Shown in pieces: positions 29,728 through 39,051 of a DNA stretch of 64,000 bases. Numbering within the stretch: the first letter of the stretch is position 1; every line of letters begins with the position of its first letter. A model generated the notes under the pieces. It was not told the DNA's origin. It did no database searches and worked only from the letters and a program-made list of their open reading frames with translations. The translations under genes and the position numbers were made by a program. The stretch lies in the NCBI GenBank assembly GCA_937974845.1, contig CALJVC010000053.1, forward strand, positions 1 to 64,000. The letters run 5' to 3'. Source of the stretch: an uncultured Pseudogracilibacillus sp. Lineage in GTDB: Bacteria; Bacillota; Bacilli; Bacillales; Amphibacillaceae.

Positions 29728-31707
29728 TCAATACGGTATTTTTTCACTAATTATTTCTTCACCGTCACGTACAACCTTGTATTCTGCGACCTCACCTTCA
29801 GCGATTACTAGAGTTAATTCATACTCCTTATCCCGATTAATTTTCGTTTCATGGAACACATTCGTAATATCTTCGTTCATGTCGCCTACATATATTTGTA
29901 CGAGTTGCTCCTTAGGCAATTCACCATCCGGACCCGGCGTCGGTTCAAAGGGCACAGTAAAAGTAACAGAATGGGTACGCGGAGGCTTCGCTTCTGGCCC
30001 TTTAGAAATTGTAATCGTCACGATACTACCTTCTTCTAATTCCGTATTTTCACGAGGTTCTTGGGACATAATTCGATTCTTTTCTACCGAATTAGAATAA
30101 GCTTCTTTGATTTCTAATTTTAAATTGTTTCTCTTCGCATAGCTCCTAGCCTCTTCTAAAGTCAAGCCAATTAAATTACCTAAAGAAATTTTTTTCGGAC
30201 CTGAACTTACCTCAAAGATAACCGTTGTATCTTCTGGTACGACCTCATCCCCAGGTAGAGGTTGGATTTGAGTAACGATCTGACCGATCGGATCTCTAGA
30301 GATAACACCATAGGAACGAATCTCCTCATAACCATCTTCTTCTAAAATTCGCTCTACTTGAGAAAAGTTTTTCCCAACATAATTAGCAAATTTCACCTTT
30401 TCCTTCCCTTCACTAACATAGACATCTATCGTCGACTTTTCCTTCACCTTCCGACCCGCTTCTGGATCAGTTTTGATAACTTTTCCTTTCTCGACTTCTT
30501 CCGAAGGCACCGTTTCTTTATTCACTTTTAATTTCAAGGCTTCTAATTGTTTAACAGCCTCATCATAATCTAAATCTGTTACATCCGGTACAATGACATC
30601 TTTCGGTGCCGTAATTAAAAAGATGATAAAGAAGATAAGTGCGATAGCTAGTATTGATAAGATACTCATGATCCAACGACGGCGTTTGCGTTGCTTTTTT
30701 GGTGAAGAATCTTTTTCATGAGAAGCTCTTACTCTCTCTTCGCCTACATCTTCCCCTTGCATAACGAGGGTCGGGGTGTCATCTTCCTTAGCGACTTCTC
30801 CTATCGATTCGTCAGTAATAATCGGAATTGCCTTCGTTTCCTCCCCGGTATCATAGGGTGGAACATACACGGGTTGGTCACGGTTTTCTGGATTTAAGGC
30901 TACTGAAATAACGTGCTCCATTTCAGCGACAGATTCATAACGATGGAAGGGATCTTTAGTCGTCGCTTTTAATATAATATTTTCGATACTTTGCGGAATT
31001 TCTGGATTTTTCTCGCGAACTGAAGGGATATCGTCTTGTAAGTGTTTTAAAGCAATCGATACAGGTGACTGGCCTGAAAAAGGTAACTCCCCCGTCAACA
31101 ATTCATAAAATACAATACCTAAAGAATAAATATCTGACTTTTTTGTCGCCTTACCTCCCCGGGCCTGTTCCGGTGACAAATAGTGAACGGAACCTAAGAC
31201 AGAATTCGTCTGGGTTAAGGCAGTCGCACTTAATGCAACGGCAATCCCGAAGTCCGTTACTTTCACATTTCCATCACGATCTAATAAAATATTTTGCGGC
31301 TTTATATCTCGATGAATCAGTCCGGTTTCATGGGCATGCTCAATTGCAGAGGTTAACTGAGCCATAATATCTACTGCCTTCTCTACCGATAAAGGGCCAT
31401 GGTTTTGAATATATTCTTTTAAAGTCAGGCCATCGACATATTCCATCACGATATATAGAATATCTTCTTCCTCACCGACGTCATAAATCGTAACGATATT
31501 CGGATGGGATAAACTCGTTGCCGCCTGGGCCTCCCGGTCGAAGCGCTCTACGAATTCCGGATCATTGACAAACTCCATACGCAAAACCTTAATCGCTACT
31601 TCCCGCTCCAATATTAAATCGTAGCCTAAGTATACATTGGCCATGCCACCGCCACCGATTCTACGTTTGATGCGGTATCGTTCATTTAATAAGTGACCGA
31701 TAATCAT
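29728..31707 (-). CDS. prkC: PASTA-domain Ser/Thr protein kinase
   Basis: Membrane kinase that senses peptidoglycan fragments and controls germination and cell-wall functions. The N-terminal kinase has the Gly loop RIGGGGMANVYLGYD at 16–30, Lys40 in VAIKVLR, the catalytic HRDIKPQNILLD, KVTDFGIA and SVHYLSPEQARG. A single membrane segment (about 346–366, LSILAIALIFFIIFLI) separates it from three outside PASTA repeats and an extra C-terminal domain of about 80 residues. Length is 659. It overlaps stp by four bases. Confidence 0.96.
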   Translation of the reverse strand: MIIGHLLNERYRIKRRIGGGGMANVYLGYDLILEREVAIKVLRMEFVNDPEFVERFDREAQAATSLSHPNIVTIYDVGEEEDILYIVMEYVDGLTLKEYIQNHGPLSVEKAVDIMAQLTSAIEHAHETGLIHRDIKPQNILLDRDGNVKVTDFGIAVALSATALTQTNSVLGSVHYLSPEQARGGKATKKSDIYSLGIVFYELLTGELPFSGQSPVSIALKHLQDDIPSVREKNPEIPQSIENIILKATTKDPFHRYESVAEMEHVISVALNPENRDQPVYVPPYDTGEETKAIPIITDESIGEVAKEDDTPTLVMQGEDVGEERVRASHEKDSSPKKQRKRRRWIMSILSILAIALIFFIIFLITAPKDVIVPDVTDLDYDEAVKQLEALKLKVNKETVPSEEVEKGKVIKTDPEAGRKVKEKSTIDVYVSEGKEKVKFANYVGKNFSQVERILEEDGYEEIRSYGVISRDPIGQIVTQIQPLPGDEVVPEDTTVIFEVSSGPKKISLGNLIGLTLEEARSYAKRNNLKLEIKEAYSNSVEKNRIMSQEPRENTELEEGSIVTITISKGPEAKPPRTHSVTFTVPFEPTPGPDGELPKEQLVQIYVGDMNEDITNVFHETKINRDKEYELTLVIAEGEVAEYKVVRDGEEIISEKIPY

Positions 31708-32453
31708 AGAGCGTCACCTTCTTTGTTTTGAACGATGACTAAGGTTATATTATCTTCTCCGCCACGGTCATTGGCTAGATCGATCAAATACTTCGCTGTC
31801 TCTTCAAGAGACTCCATCGTTGCTAAAGCTTCTTCTAACTCAAGCTTCTTCACTTTATTCGTCAATCCATCGGAAGCGAGTAGAAGGCAATCCCCCTTTG
31901 TCCAAGGGATGCTTTGAATATCCGGTTCAATCTCGACTTCTGTTCCTAGGGCTTTCATCAGGACATTTTTTCTCGGATGGACTTCTGCATCGGAAGGAGA
32001 GATCTGTCCCGTTTTTACTAACTCATTTACGAGCGAATGATCACTAGTCATCTGACGAAGTTGGGAGGGCTGAGTCCAAAGGTAGCAACGACTATCCCCC
32101 ACATGACCGATGGTAACAAAGTCCTTTGTCACAACCGTAACAACTACTGTCGTCCCCATTCCTTGGTATTCCTTTTGCTCCTCAGCTTCTTCATAAATTG
32201 CCCGATTGACATCAAGGATTTGAGTAAACAACCACGATTCAGCCTCTTTTGATGACGTAAAGGCTCCAGTTTCTTCCCAGGCTTTTTTAAATAGTTCGAC
32301 GGCTAAGGAGCTAGCGACCTCTCCCGCTTGATGGCCTCCCATCCCATCGGCGACGATTGCTAACGTTTGGTCTTGGGGATGGGAAAATACCCCTCCTGCA
32401 TCTTCATTGGTCGACCGGACTTTTCCACAATCGGTAAGAAAATACCCTTCCAT
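31704..32453 (-). CDS. stp: PP2C-type protein phosphatase Stp/PrpC
   Basis: Metal-dependent phosphatase that reverses PrkC phosphorylation. The 249-residue protein has the PP2C motifs RSTNEDAGGVF, LAIVADGMGGHQAGEVAS, GTTVVVTVV, IGHVGDSRCYL, LLLASDGLTNKV and GGEDNITLVIV. I start at the ATG eight bases after AGAGG; a GTG three codons earlier overlaps that site. Its stop overlaps the prkC start. The gene before it is fmt; rsmB and rlmN, usually between them, are not present. Confidence 0.95.
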   Translation of the reverse strand: MEGYFLTDCGKVRSTNEDAGGVFSHPQDQTLAIVADGMGGHQAGEVASSLAVELFKKAWEETGAFTSSKEAESWLFTQILDVNRAIYEEAEEQKEYQGMGTTVVVTVVTKDFVTIGHVGDSRCYLWTQPSQLRQMTSDHSLVNELVKTGQISPSDAEVHPRKNVLMKALGTEVEIEPDIQSIPWTKGDCLLLASDGLTNKVKKLELEEALATMESLEETAKYLIDLANDRGGEDNITLVIVQNKEGDAL

Positions 32454-32504
32454 CGTTTTCACCTCTACTCTACTTTCTAGTTTTTCCGCGAAAAATTTCG
32501 CGTG

Positions 32505-33443
32505 CTATGATTGAAACCTTTGTGCTTTTTGTATTTTATTTGAATGCCCACGTAAAAATTCACTTACTTTCATCCGCTTTTTCCCAGCAGGTTGAATTTC
32601 GAGGAGACGGAGCCCTTTCTGATCGCCACATACGACCGTGATACTTTCTTCGTCAATTGCAACAACTTCGCCCGGTTCCCCTTCATAACGAACGTCTGTT
32701 GGCTCGCCCCACCAAACCTTTATACGTTCTCCTTCTAATTTAGTGTAGGCGACAGGCCAAGGATGTAAACCTCTAATATGGTTATACACCTCTTCAGCCC
32801 TTCGATTCCAATCGATCTTCTCTAGCTCTCTAGTAATGTTTGGGGCGAAAGTGGCCTTCTTTTCATCCTGGGGAATTCGTTCATTCGTTTTAGAAAAAAT
32901 GGCAGGTAAGGTCTCGATTAATAACGTAGCTCCTAAATCTGCCAATTTATCGTGCAAGATTCCGACATGGTCGGTTCTTTCAATCGGGAGCTTAGCCTGA
33001 GCAATCATATCGCCGGCATCCAATTTTTCTTCCATGTACATAATTGTAATTCCTGTTTCTTTTTTTCCCTCTAATATTGCATAATGAATCGGTGCTCCTC
33101 CACGTAACTCCGGTAATAAGGAGGCATGCACATTAATGCTACCTAAAGGCGGGGCATCTAGCAATGCTTTTGGCAAAATTTGTCCATAGGCAGCCGTAAT
33201 AATTAAATCGGGCGAATACTCTAAGATTGTCTCATAATCTTCCTTGATTCGCTCCGGTTGAAAAACAGGAATCTCATGTTTTTGCGCAAACCGTTTCACT
33301 GGGGGCGGAGTTAACCTTTGCTTCCGCCCTACTGGCCGATCCGGCTGGGTCACTACCAAGACTACGTCGATAGCTTCTTCTATTAATGCTTGCAAAATAG
33401 GAACAGCAAAATCCGGTGTTCCCATAAAGACTACTCGTTTCAT
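32505..33443 (-). CDS. fmt: methionyl-tRNA formyltransferase
   Basis: Formylates initiator Met-tRNA with 10-formyltetrahydrofolate. The 312-residue protein begins MKRVVFMGTPDFAVPIL, has the catalytic region AAYGQILPKALLD and NVHASLLPELRGGAPIHYAI, and a C-terminal tRNA-binding barrel. It starts 16 bases after priA. The deformylase gene def, normally between priA and fmt, is missing here, although formylation requires a deformylase somewhere. Confidence 0.97.
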   Translation of the reverse strand: MKRVVFMGTPDFAVPILQALIEEAIDVVLVVTQPDRPVGRKQRLTPPPVKRFAQKHEIPVFQPERIKEDYETILEYSPDLIITAAYGQILPKALLDAPPLGSINVHASLLPELRGGAPIHYAILEGKKETGITIMYMEEKLDAGDMIAQAKLPIERTDHVGILHDKLADLGATLLIETLPAIFSKTNERIPQDEKKATFAPNITRELEKIDWNRRAEEVYNHIRGLHPWPVAYTKLEGERIKVWWGEPTDVRYEGEPGEVVAIDEESITVVCGDQKGLRLLEIQPAGKKRMKVSEFLRGHSNKIQKAQRFQS

Positions 33444-33459
33444 TAATCTTTCTACTCCT

Positions 33460-35859
33460 TTACATAAATTGATAAGGATTTACATCAATGACTAGCCGAA
33501 GACCTTGACGACCTTCCTTTGCAAAGAGTTGGGATAATTCATGCAAGGCGCTTAGTAAATCCGGTTCAAAACGGTACTTGATTAGCACTTGATACCGATA
33601 ACGATTTTTCAACTTAGGTATCGGTGCTGGGGATGGACCTAATAAAATAGCCTCTTTCGTCAGATAACGACGGAGAAAATTTGCCGCCTCATAACTTTTC
33701 GAAGCCACGTGATTGCTCTGAGGAGCGGATAGGACAATTCGAACCAAATAATAGTAAGGCGGATAACGAAAGGTACGTCGTAACTTCATTTCATGCTCGT
33801 AAAAGGCTTGATAATTATATTGACTAGCCAAAAGGATGCTATAGTGATCCGGTGTATAGGTTTGAACGACGACTTCTCCAGTTAATTCGTGCCGTCCCGC
33901 TCGACCACTTACTTGGGTAAGCAATTGGAAAGTCCTTTCCGCCGAGCGAAAATCAGGTAAATGGAGCATCGTATCCGCCGCTAAAACACCGACCAAGGTG
34001 ACATTTTTAAAATCTAACCCCTTTGCAATCATTTGTGTACCTAATAAAATATCAGCTTCCTTCGCTTCAAACTTGCGTAATATTCGTTCATGTGCTCCTT
34101 TACGCCGGGTCGTGTCAACATCCATTCGTAAAACCCGTATTCCCGGCAGCTCCTTATACAATGCTTCTTGTACCCGTTCCGTCCCCGTACCGAAAAAATG
34201 AATCGCTTCGCTCTGGCAGGCCGGGCATCGGTTAGGCAGAGCTTTTTCATAAAGACAATAGTGGCACTTTAAGCGATGGGAACTTTTATGATAAGTTAAT
34301 GAGATATCACAATAGGGGCATTCATCGACAAAGCCACACTCTCGGCAGAGTATAAAATTTGAATAGCCCCGCCGGTTTAAAAGTAAAACAATTTGTTCAC
34401 CTTTTTTTCGTCTCTCATTGATTTTTTCCACTAAAAGCCGGGAAAACATCGTTCGATTACCTGCCTTTAGCTCTTGACGCATATCGACAATATCAACCGG
34501 CGGAAGAGGGCGTTCATTGACCCGCTTCTTTAAAGTAAGCAGTCGATATACTTGTCGAGTAGTTCGAGCATAGGCTTCTAAGGTAGGTGTAGCACTTCCT
34601 AAAACGACAGGACAATTATTCAGGGTCCCCCGCTTAATGGCAACATCCTTTGCATGGTAACGAGGGGATTCTTCCTGTTTATAACTCGTTTCATGTTCCT
34701 CGTCAATAATTATGATACCTAGGTTTTCGAAAGGAGCAAAGATCGCCGAACGGGCGCCAACGACTACTTGTACTTCTTTCCGTTGAATTTTTCTCCATTC
34801 GTCATACTTTTCACCAATCGACAAGCCACTATGTAAGACGGCTACCTTTTCACCAAAGCGCCCTCGAAAGCGCTCGACCATTTGTGGTGTTAATGAAATT
34901 TCTGGTACAAGAACGATTGCTTCTTCTCCCCGTTGGAGTACCCGTTCAATAGCCTGCAAATAAATTTCCGTTTTCCCACTTCCCGTTACCCCATGAACTA
35001 AGAAAGTCTCGTGTTCTTCCGCTTCAATTGTACGAACGATTGCATCTAAGGCTCTCGCTTGTTCATCGGTTAAGGGTAATTTAGTCGTGCGTTCAACAGG
35101 ATGTTGATAAGGATTTCTATACACCTCTTGCTTCTCTATCCGAAGCCAACCTTTTTCTAATAAAGGGTTGAGGTGGGAACGTTGGATCGAAAGAGTATCA
35201 TAAAGTTTCGCTTGGGCAACCGGCTCCGGATGTTGTATGAAGTATGTAAGTATTTCTTTTTGTCTCGTGGCCTGTGGTAGTAATGAAGCTAAAGCATCCT
35301 TTAGCGTATCTATAGAAGCTGGAAAGATAATCGATTCATATCGCTTCCGATCCCTAGTTTCAACGATATATGCTAGCTTCACTTCACCTTGGTCTAGAGC
35401 TTCCTTCAGGATGGAAAGGGAAGGTAAAGCAGAAAGAACTTCATCATATGCCAGACTATTATTTTCCTCGGAAAATAAGCTAGCTAAGCTCGGATGACTA
35501 ATCTCCTTTATTTTTCGTACTTCTTTTTTATATTTAGCCTTTAAGACTTGAGGAAGCATCGCTTGATAGGTCGTAATGTAAAGCGAAACCGTTTCTTCTG
35601 CCAACCATTTACCTAGATGCAATAATTCCTCCGTCAATACTGGCTCAAGATCAAGAACATCCTCTACCGCTTTTAAATCCTTTCTTTCGCTATGTTGCAA
35701 TATATCTACAACAAAACCGGTAATCTTTCTACGACCGAAAGGTATCACAACCCTAACTCCACGCCTTACAACCCCGTGAAATTTTTCGGGAATCAAGTAA
35801 TCAAAGCTTTGATTGACGTTTGTCGTTGGCACATCGACAATTACTCTAGCTACTTCCAT
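33460..35859 (-). CDS. priA: primosomal protein N' (replication restart helicase PriA)
   Basis: Superfamily 2 helicase that reloads the replisome at collapsed forks. It has an N-terminal DNA 3'-end binding domain, Walker A in LVHGVTGSGKTEIYLQAIE, DEEH in IIIDEEHETSYKQ, and a zinc-binding insert with eight Cys between CRECGFVDECPYC and NRCPACQ. The C-terminal lobe holds LLGTQMIAKGLDF and TQVSGRAGRHE. I choose the ATG nine bases after AAAGG (799 residues); an ATG three codons earlier abuts that site. The start lies inside the coaBC 3' end by 14 bases. Confidence 0.96.
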   Translation of the reverse strand: MEVARVIVDVPTTNVNQSFDYLIPEKFHGVVRRGVRVVIPFGRRKITGFVVDILQHSERKDLKAVEDVLDLEPVLTEELLHLGKWLAEETVSLYITTYQAMLPQVLKAKYKKEVRKIKEISHPSLASLFSEENNSLAYDEVLSALPSLSILKEALDQGEVKLAYIVETRDRKRYESIIFPASIDTLKDALASLLPQATRQKEILTYFIQHPEPVAQAKLYDTLSIQRSHLNPLLEKGWLRIEKQEVYRNPYQHPVERTTKLPLTDEQARALDAIVRTIEAEEHETFLVHGVTGSGKTEIYLQAIERVLQRGEEAIVLVPEISLTPQMVERFRGRFGEKVAVLHSGLSIGEKYDEWRKIQRKEVQVVVGARSAIFAPFENLGIIIIDEEHETSYKQEESPRYHAKDVAIKRGTLNNCPVVLGSATPTLEAYARTTRQVYRLLTLKKRVNERPLPPVDIVDMRQELKAGNRTMFSRLLVEKINERRKKGEQIVLLLNRRGYSNFILCRECGFVDECPYCDISLTYHKSSHRLKCHYCLYEKALPNRCPACQSEAIHFFGTGTERVQEALYKELPGIRVLRMDVDTTRRKGAHERILRKFEAKEADILLGTQMIAKGLDFKNVTLVGVLAADTMLHLPDFRSAERTFQLLTQVSGRAGRHELTGEVVVQTYTPDHYSILLASQYNYQAFYEHEMKLRRTFRYPPYYYLVRIVLSAPQSNHVASKSYEAANFLRRYLTKEAILLGPSPAPIPKLKNRYRYQVLIKYRFEPDLLSALHELSQLFAKEGRQGLRLVIDVNPYQFM

Positions 35860-37063
35860 CCTTTTCATCCTTTAAATCTGCGTATATTAACTCGATTACT
35901 TGTTTAGCAATCGTTGATTTAGCTGCTTTTTCCAAGGTCGTCATCCCTTCCTCCTTATTCATATAAGTGACGATATTCGTTCCTTTTCCAAAGCCAGCTC
36001 CCTCTTGGCTAATGTTGTTAATCACAATAGCGTCAAGATTCTTTTCCCGCAATTTTTTTCGACCATAACCTAAGGGATCTGTCGTTTCCGCAGCAAAGCC
36101 AACGAGAAATTGTTTTGTCTTTTTTTCTCCTAAAGAATGTAAAATATCCTTCGTCCTTTCCATTTCAAGCGTTAGTCCATCGTTTCCTTTTTTCATTTTT
36201 TCATCATAGGTTTGTTTCGGACGGTAGTCTGCTACAGCAGCTGCTTTGATGACGATGTCGCTCGTTTCATAATGTTTCCAAACGGCTTGATACATCTCTT
36301 CGGCAGTTGTGACATCGATCCGATTGATTCTTCCTAACGGTGTATCAAGATCTACAGGGCCAGCAACCAAGGTAACTTCCGCGCCTTTTAAAGCAGCAGC
36401 TTCAGCTAGGGCAAAGCCCATCGTTCCGGTCGAATGGTTCGTAAAATAACGAACCGGGTCTAAGCTTTCTTGGGTAGGACCAGCTGTAATAAGCACCCGT
36501 TTTCCTGCTAAACTTGTGTCTTGTTCTTGATGGCGTTGAATCGTTCGAATAATGGTTAAGGGTTCTTCTAGCCGTCCCTTTCCTACATAACCACAAGCAA
36601 GGTAGCCATCTCCTGGTTCGATAAAATGGTAGCCCCAGGCCTCAAGCTTCTGCATGTTTTCTTGTACGGCAGGGTGGGCATACATGTGCACATTCATCGC
36701 CGGAGCAATGTATACATCCGCTCGTGTTGCTAAAAGAATAGTCGTTAACATATTATCAGCGATTCCATAGGCTAATTTACTTAAGGTATTAGCGGTTGCC
36801 GGGGCGATAATTGCGATATCCGCCCAATCAGCGATATCGACATGGGCAATTTTTTCAGCGTCCTTTTCAACAAAAGTATCGACATACACCTCGTTACGTG
36901 ATAGGGCTTGAAAGGTTAGCGGGGAAACGAATTCTGTAGCCCCTTCTGTCATGATTACTCGGACGTTTGCCCCTAATTGTGTTAACTTACTCGTTAAGTC
37001 ACAAGCCTTATAAGCGGCAATACCTCCCGTTACACCTAATAGTACGTGTTTTCCCTTCCACAA
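35846..37063 (-). CDS. coaBC: bifunctional phosphopantothenoylcysteine decarboxylase/synthetase
   Basis: Catalyses two successive steps of coenzyme A synthesis. The N-terminal CoaC flavoprotein has VLLGVTGGIAAYKACDL, APATANTLSKLAYGIADNML, the Met/Asn segment PAMNVHMY and the mobile-flap Cys in YLACGYVGKGRL. The C-terminal CoaB part has ITAGPTQESLDPVRYFTNHS and VGFAAET. I start at TTG six bases after GAGGTG (405 residues), because the frame open upstream to 37117 has no ribosome site and runs through a hairpin. Confidence 0.94.
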   Translation of the reverse strand: MWKGKHVLLGVTGGIAAYKACDLTSKLTQLGANVRVIMTEGATEFVSPLTFQALSRNEVYVDTFVEKDAEKIAHVDIADWADIAIIAPATANTLSKLAYGIADNMLTTILLATRADVYIAPAMNVHMYAHPAVQENMQKLEAWGYHFIEPGDGYLACGYVGKGRLEEPLTIIRTIQRHQEQDTSLAGKRVLITAGPTQESLDPVRYFTNHSTGTMGFALAEAAALKGAEVTLVAGPVDLDTPLGRINRIDVTTAEEMYQAVWKHYETSDIVIKAAAVADYRPKQTYDEKMKKGNDGLTLEMERTKDILHSLGEKKTKQFLVGFAAETTDPLGYGRKKLREKNLDAIVINNISQEGAGFGKGTNIVTYMNKEEGMTTLEKAAKSTIAKQVIELIYADLKDEKDGSS

Positions 37064-37097
37064 GATGAACACCTCTTTTTCCTTCCTAATAGTGGAA

Positions 37098-37122
37098 AAC
37101 CCTTGCCGGCACAGCAAGGGTT
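37098..37122 (-). terminator. hairpin between rpoZ and coaBC
   Basis: A perfect 9-base stem AACCCTTGC/GCAAGGGTT with a 7-base loop, followed on the minus strand by TTCC. The T tract is short, so partial termination after rpoZ is likely. Confidence 0.55.
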
Positions 37123-37127
37123 ATTTC

Positions 37128-37325
37128 TTAAAGTTCTTCTTTAATAAAAACCTTCTCTTGATCGATTTCTTCTAATGCGATACCGACATACGTATGGGAT
37201 TTCGGTTCTTCAATTAAAGGCTTCTCACCTTCTTGTAATTTACGGGCTCTCTTCGCCGCAATCGTTACAATAGAATATTTTGAATCAATTTTCTCCTGTA
37301 AACTATCGATTGATGGTTCTAACAT
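37128..37325 (-). CDS. rpoZ: RNA polymerase omega subunit
   Basis: Small subunit that helps assemble the RNA polymerase core. The 65-residue protein begins [19 protein letters not shown] and has [14 protein letters not shown], typical of omega. GAGGAGG lies six bases before the ATG. The start lies seven bases inside the gmk 3' end, so the two are coupled. Confidence 0.95.
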   Translation of the reverse strand: MLEPSIDSLQEKIDSKYSIVTIAAKRARKLQEGEKPLIEEPKSHTYVGIALEEIDQEKVFIKEEL

Positions 37326-37942
37326 GAAACATCCTCCTCTAACATATCTTGAAAATTTTTCTCCATTCTTTCTCGTTTGCAATGTTCGCTAATAACGATT
37401 GACTTCACTTTTTCTACAGCTTGATCAACATTATCGTTGACGACGACATAATCATACTGGGTCATCATTTTAATTTCTTTCTTCGCTTCTTCTAACCTTT
37501 GTAAAATAACTTCTTTCGTTTCGGTGCCCCGATTTACAATACGCTTCTTTAATTCCTCTAAGCTCGGTGGCGATAGAAAGATAAAGACCCCTTCAGGGAA
37601 ATTTTCTTTCACTTGAAGCGCCCCTTGGACTTCTATTTCCAAGAAAACGTCGTTTCCTTTTTTCAATTCGTCTAAGACATACTGTTTAGGAGTTCCATAA
37701 TAATTATCGACATACTTTGCATATTCTAACAGTTCGTTTTTCTCAATCATTTGTTCAAATTCTTCTTTTGTTTTATAAAAGTAATCGATGCCTTCTTCTT
37801 CGCCTGGACGTTTACTTCTTGTCGTGGCCGAAACAGAATATTTTAAATCGGTTTCTTGTTCGAACAACTTTTTTCGAACGGTTCCCTTGCCGACCCCTGC
37901 CGGTCCAGATAAGACGAATAATATTCCTTCTTGTTTAATCAA
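37319..37942 (-). CDS. gmk: guanylate kinase
   Basis: Phosphorylates GMP to GDP. The 207-residue protein has the P-loop [19 protein letters not shown] at 10–28, the GMP-binding segment [19 protein letters not shown] and [13 protein letters not shown]. It follows yicC by 25 bases; the gene remA, normally between them, is missing. Confidence 0.97.
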   Translation of the reverse strand: MIKQEGILFVLSGPAGVGKGTVRKKLFEQETDLKYSVSATTRSKRPGEEEGIDYFYKTKEEFEQMIEKNELLEYAKYVDNYYGTPKQYVLDELKKGNDVFLEIEVQGALQVKENFPEGVFIFLSPPSLEELKKRIVNRGTETKEVILQRLEEAKKEIKMMTQYDYVVVNDNVDQAVEKVKSIVISEHCKRERMEKNFQDMLEEDVSC

Positions 37943-37967
37943 TCCTGCTCCTCCTACTTCGTATCAA

Positions 37968-38852
37968 TTATTCTATATTTTGTACTTGTTCTTTAATTTT
38001 TTCTAGATCACTTTTGATTTGTACTACCCATTCGCTAATAGTTGGATCGACAGATTTCGAACCGATAGTATTGATTTCACGATGCAGTTCTTGAACGATA
38101 AAGTCAAGCTTTCGACCAATAGCCCCCGTTTGCTCAATCACTTGTTTAGAATGGGCTAAGTGACTATCGATACGGGTGATTTCTTCTGTAATGTCACCTT
38201 TTTCGGCTAAAAGAGCGACTTCTTGTAATAAAGCCGACTCATCGTACGGCTCCTTATCTTCTAAATGGGCTGTAATTCTTTCTTTAATCCGTTCACGATA
38301 GCATTCGTATACCGTCTCCTTGCGACGGTCGATTTGTCGAATAGTCTGTTCGATGTGCTCGATCCGCTTTTGAATATCTTTAATGAGAAAGTTACCTTCT
38401 TTTTGACGTGTTTCTTTCACTTTCTCCAATACGATCTCAATACTTTGTAAAATTTTTTCATCTAACTCTTCGTTATGTTTCTTTTCTTCATTTACTGAAA
38501 TTAAATCATCCATAGCAGTGATGATCGATATAGGTATTTCACGAGTAAGATGATAGCGGGATTGAATCTTCCTTATCTGCTCGATATACTTGTCCATTAA
38601 ATCCCAATCGACCTGAAGAGACTTATCCTCTAACGGACTTCCAATCGTCGTAATATATACATCTACTCGACCTCGTTCGATATAGGCCTGGACTAGCTTT
38701 TTCATTGCTAATTCTAAGTGATATAACGAACGTGGTATATGAGCCTTAAAATCTAAGTACCGACTATTTACGGTACGAATTTCTACATGTAATACCGTGT
38801 CATTTTCTAAATGAAAGGTTTCGTTACCATAACCTGTCATGCTCATTACCAT
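37968..38852 (-). CDS. yloC: YicC family endoribonuclease-like protein (YloC)
   Basis: Conserved protein of the YicC family, whose members have been reported to act as endoribonucleases. The start SMTGYGNETFH, then VEIRTVNSRYLDFKAHIPRS and the C-terminal GRKLDFIVQELHREINTIGSK match the family closely. The C-terminal helices are DUF1732-like. I start at the ATG about eight bases after GGAG (294 residues) rather than at 38882. It is the first gene of the unit with gmk and rpoZ. Confidence 0.92.
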   Translation of the reverse strand: MVMSMTGYGNETFHLENDTVLHVEIRTVNSRYLDFKAHIPRSLYHLELAMKKLVQAYIERGRVDVYITTIGSPLEDKSLQVDWDLMDKYIEQIRKIQSRYHLTREIPISIITAMDDLISVNEEKKHNEELDEKILQSIEIVLEKVKETRQKEGNFLIKDIQKRIEHIEQTIRQIDRRKETVYECYRERIKERITAHLEDKEPYDESALLQEVALLAEKGDITEEITRIDSHLAHSKQVIEQTGAIGRKLDFIVQELHREINTIGSKSVDPTISEWVVQIKSDLEKIKEQVQNIE

Positions 38853-38901
38853 GATCATCACTCCATTACGTATAGTATACAAGGTTATATGCTTTTTCTC
38901 T

Positions 38902-38931
38902 ATTATTTCGCCAGTTGGTAAACAATGTCAA
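38902..38931 (-). promoter_or_regulatory. sigma-A promoter of yloC–gmk–rpoZ
   Basis: On the minus strand a perfect TTGACA is followed after 18 bases by AATAAT, about 50 bases upstream of yloC. Confidence 0.6.
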
Positions 38932-39012
38932 ATCCAACAAAAGGAAAAGTATCTTTATTATAAAAAATTCCTTTCCTTTTCTCAATGTTCTTTCCCTTTA
39001 TTATAACAAAAG

Positions 39013-39046
39013 ACGTCATTTACTTAGCTTGCTAAGTAAATGACGT
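39013..39046 (-). terminator. terminator of the P-type ATPase gene
   Basis: A perfect 16-base stem with a 2-base formal loop (ACGTCATTTACTTAGC and its complement) follows the ATPase stop. On the minus strand it continues into CTTTTGTTATAA. Confidence 0.75.
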
Positions 39047-39051
39047 ATGGA

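Noticed and set aside
38940..38985. AT-rich inverted repeat upstream of the yloC promoter
   Set aside because: Pairing is imperfect with a long AT-rich loop; the strong 16-base hairpin at 39013–39046 already explains termination of the ATPase gene.
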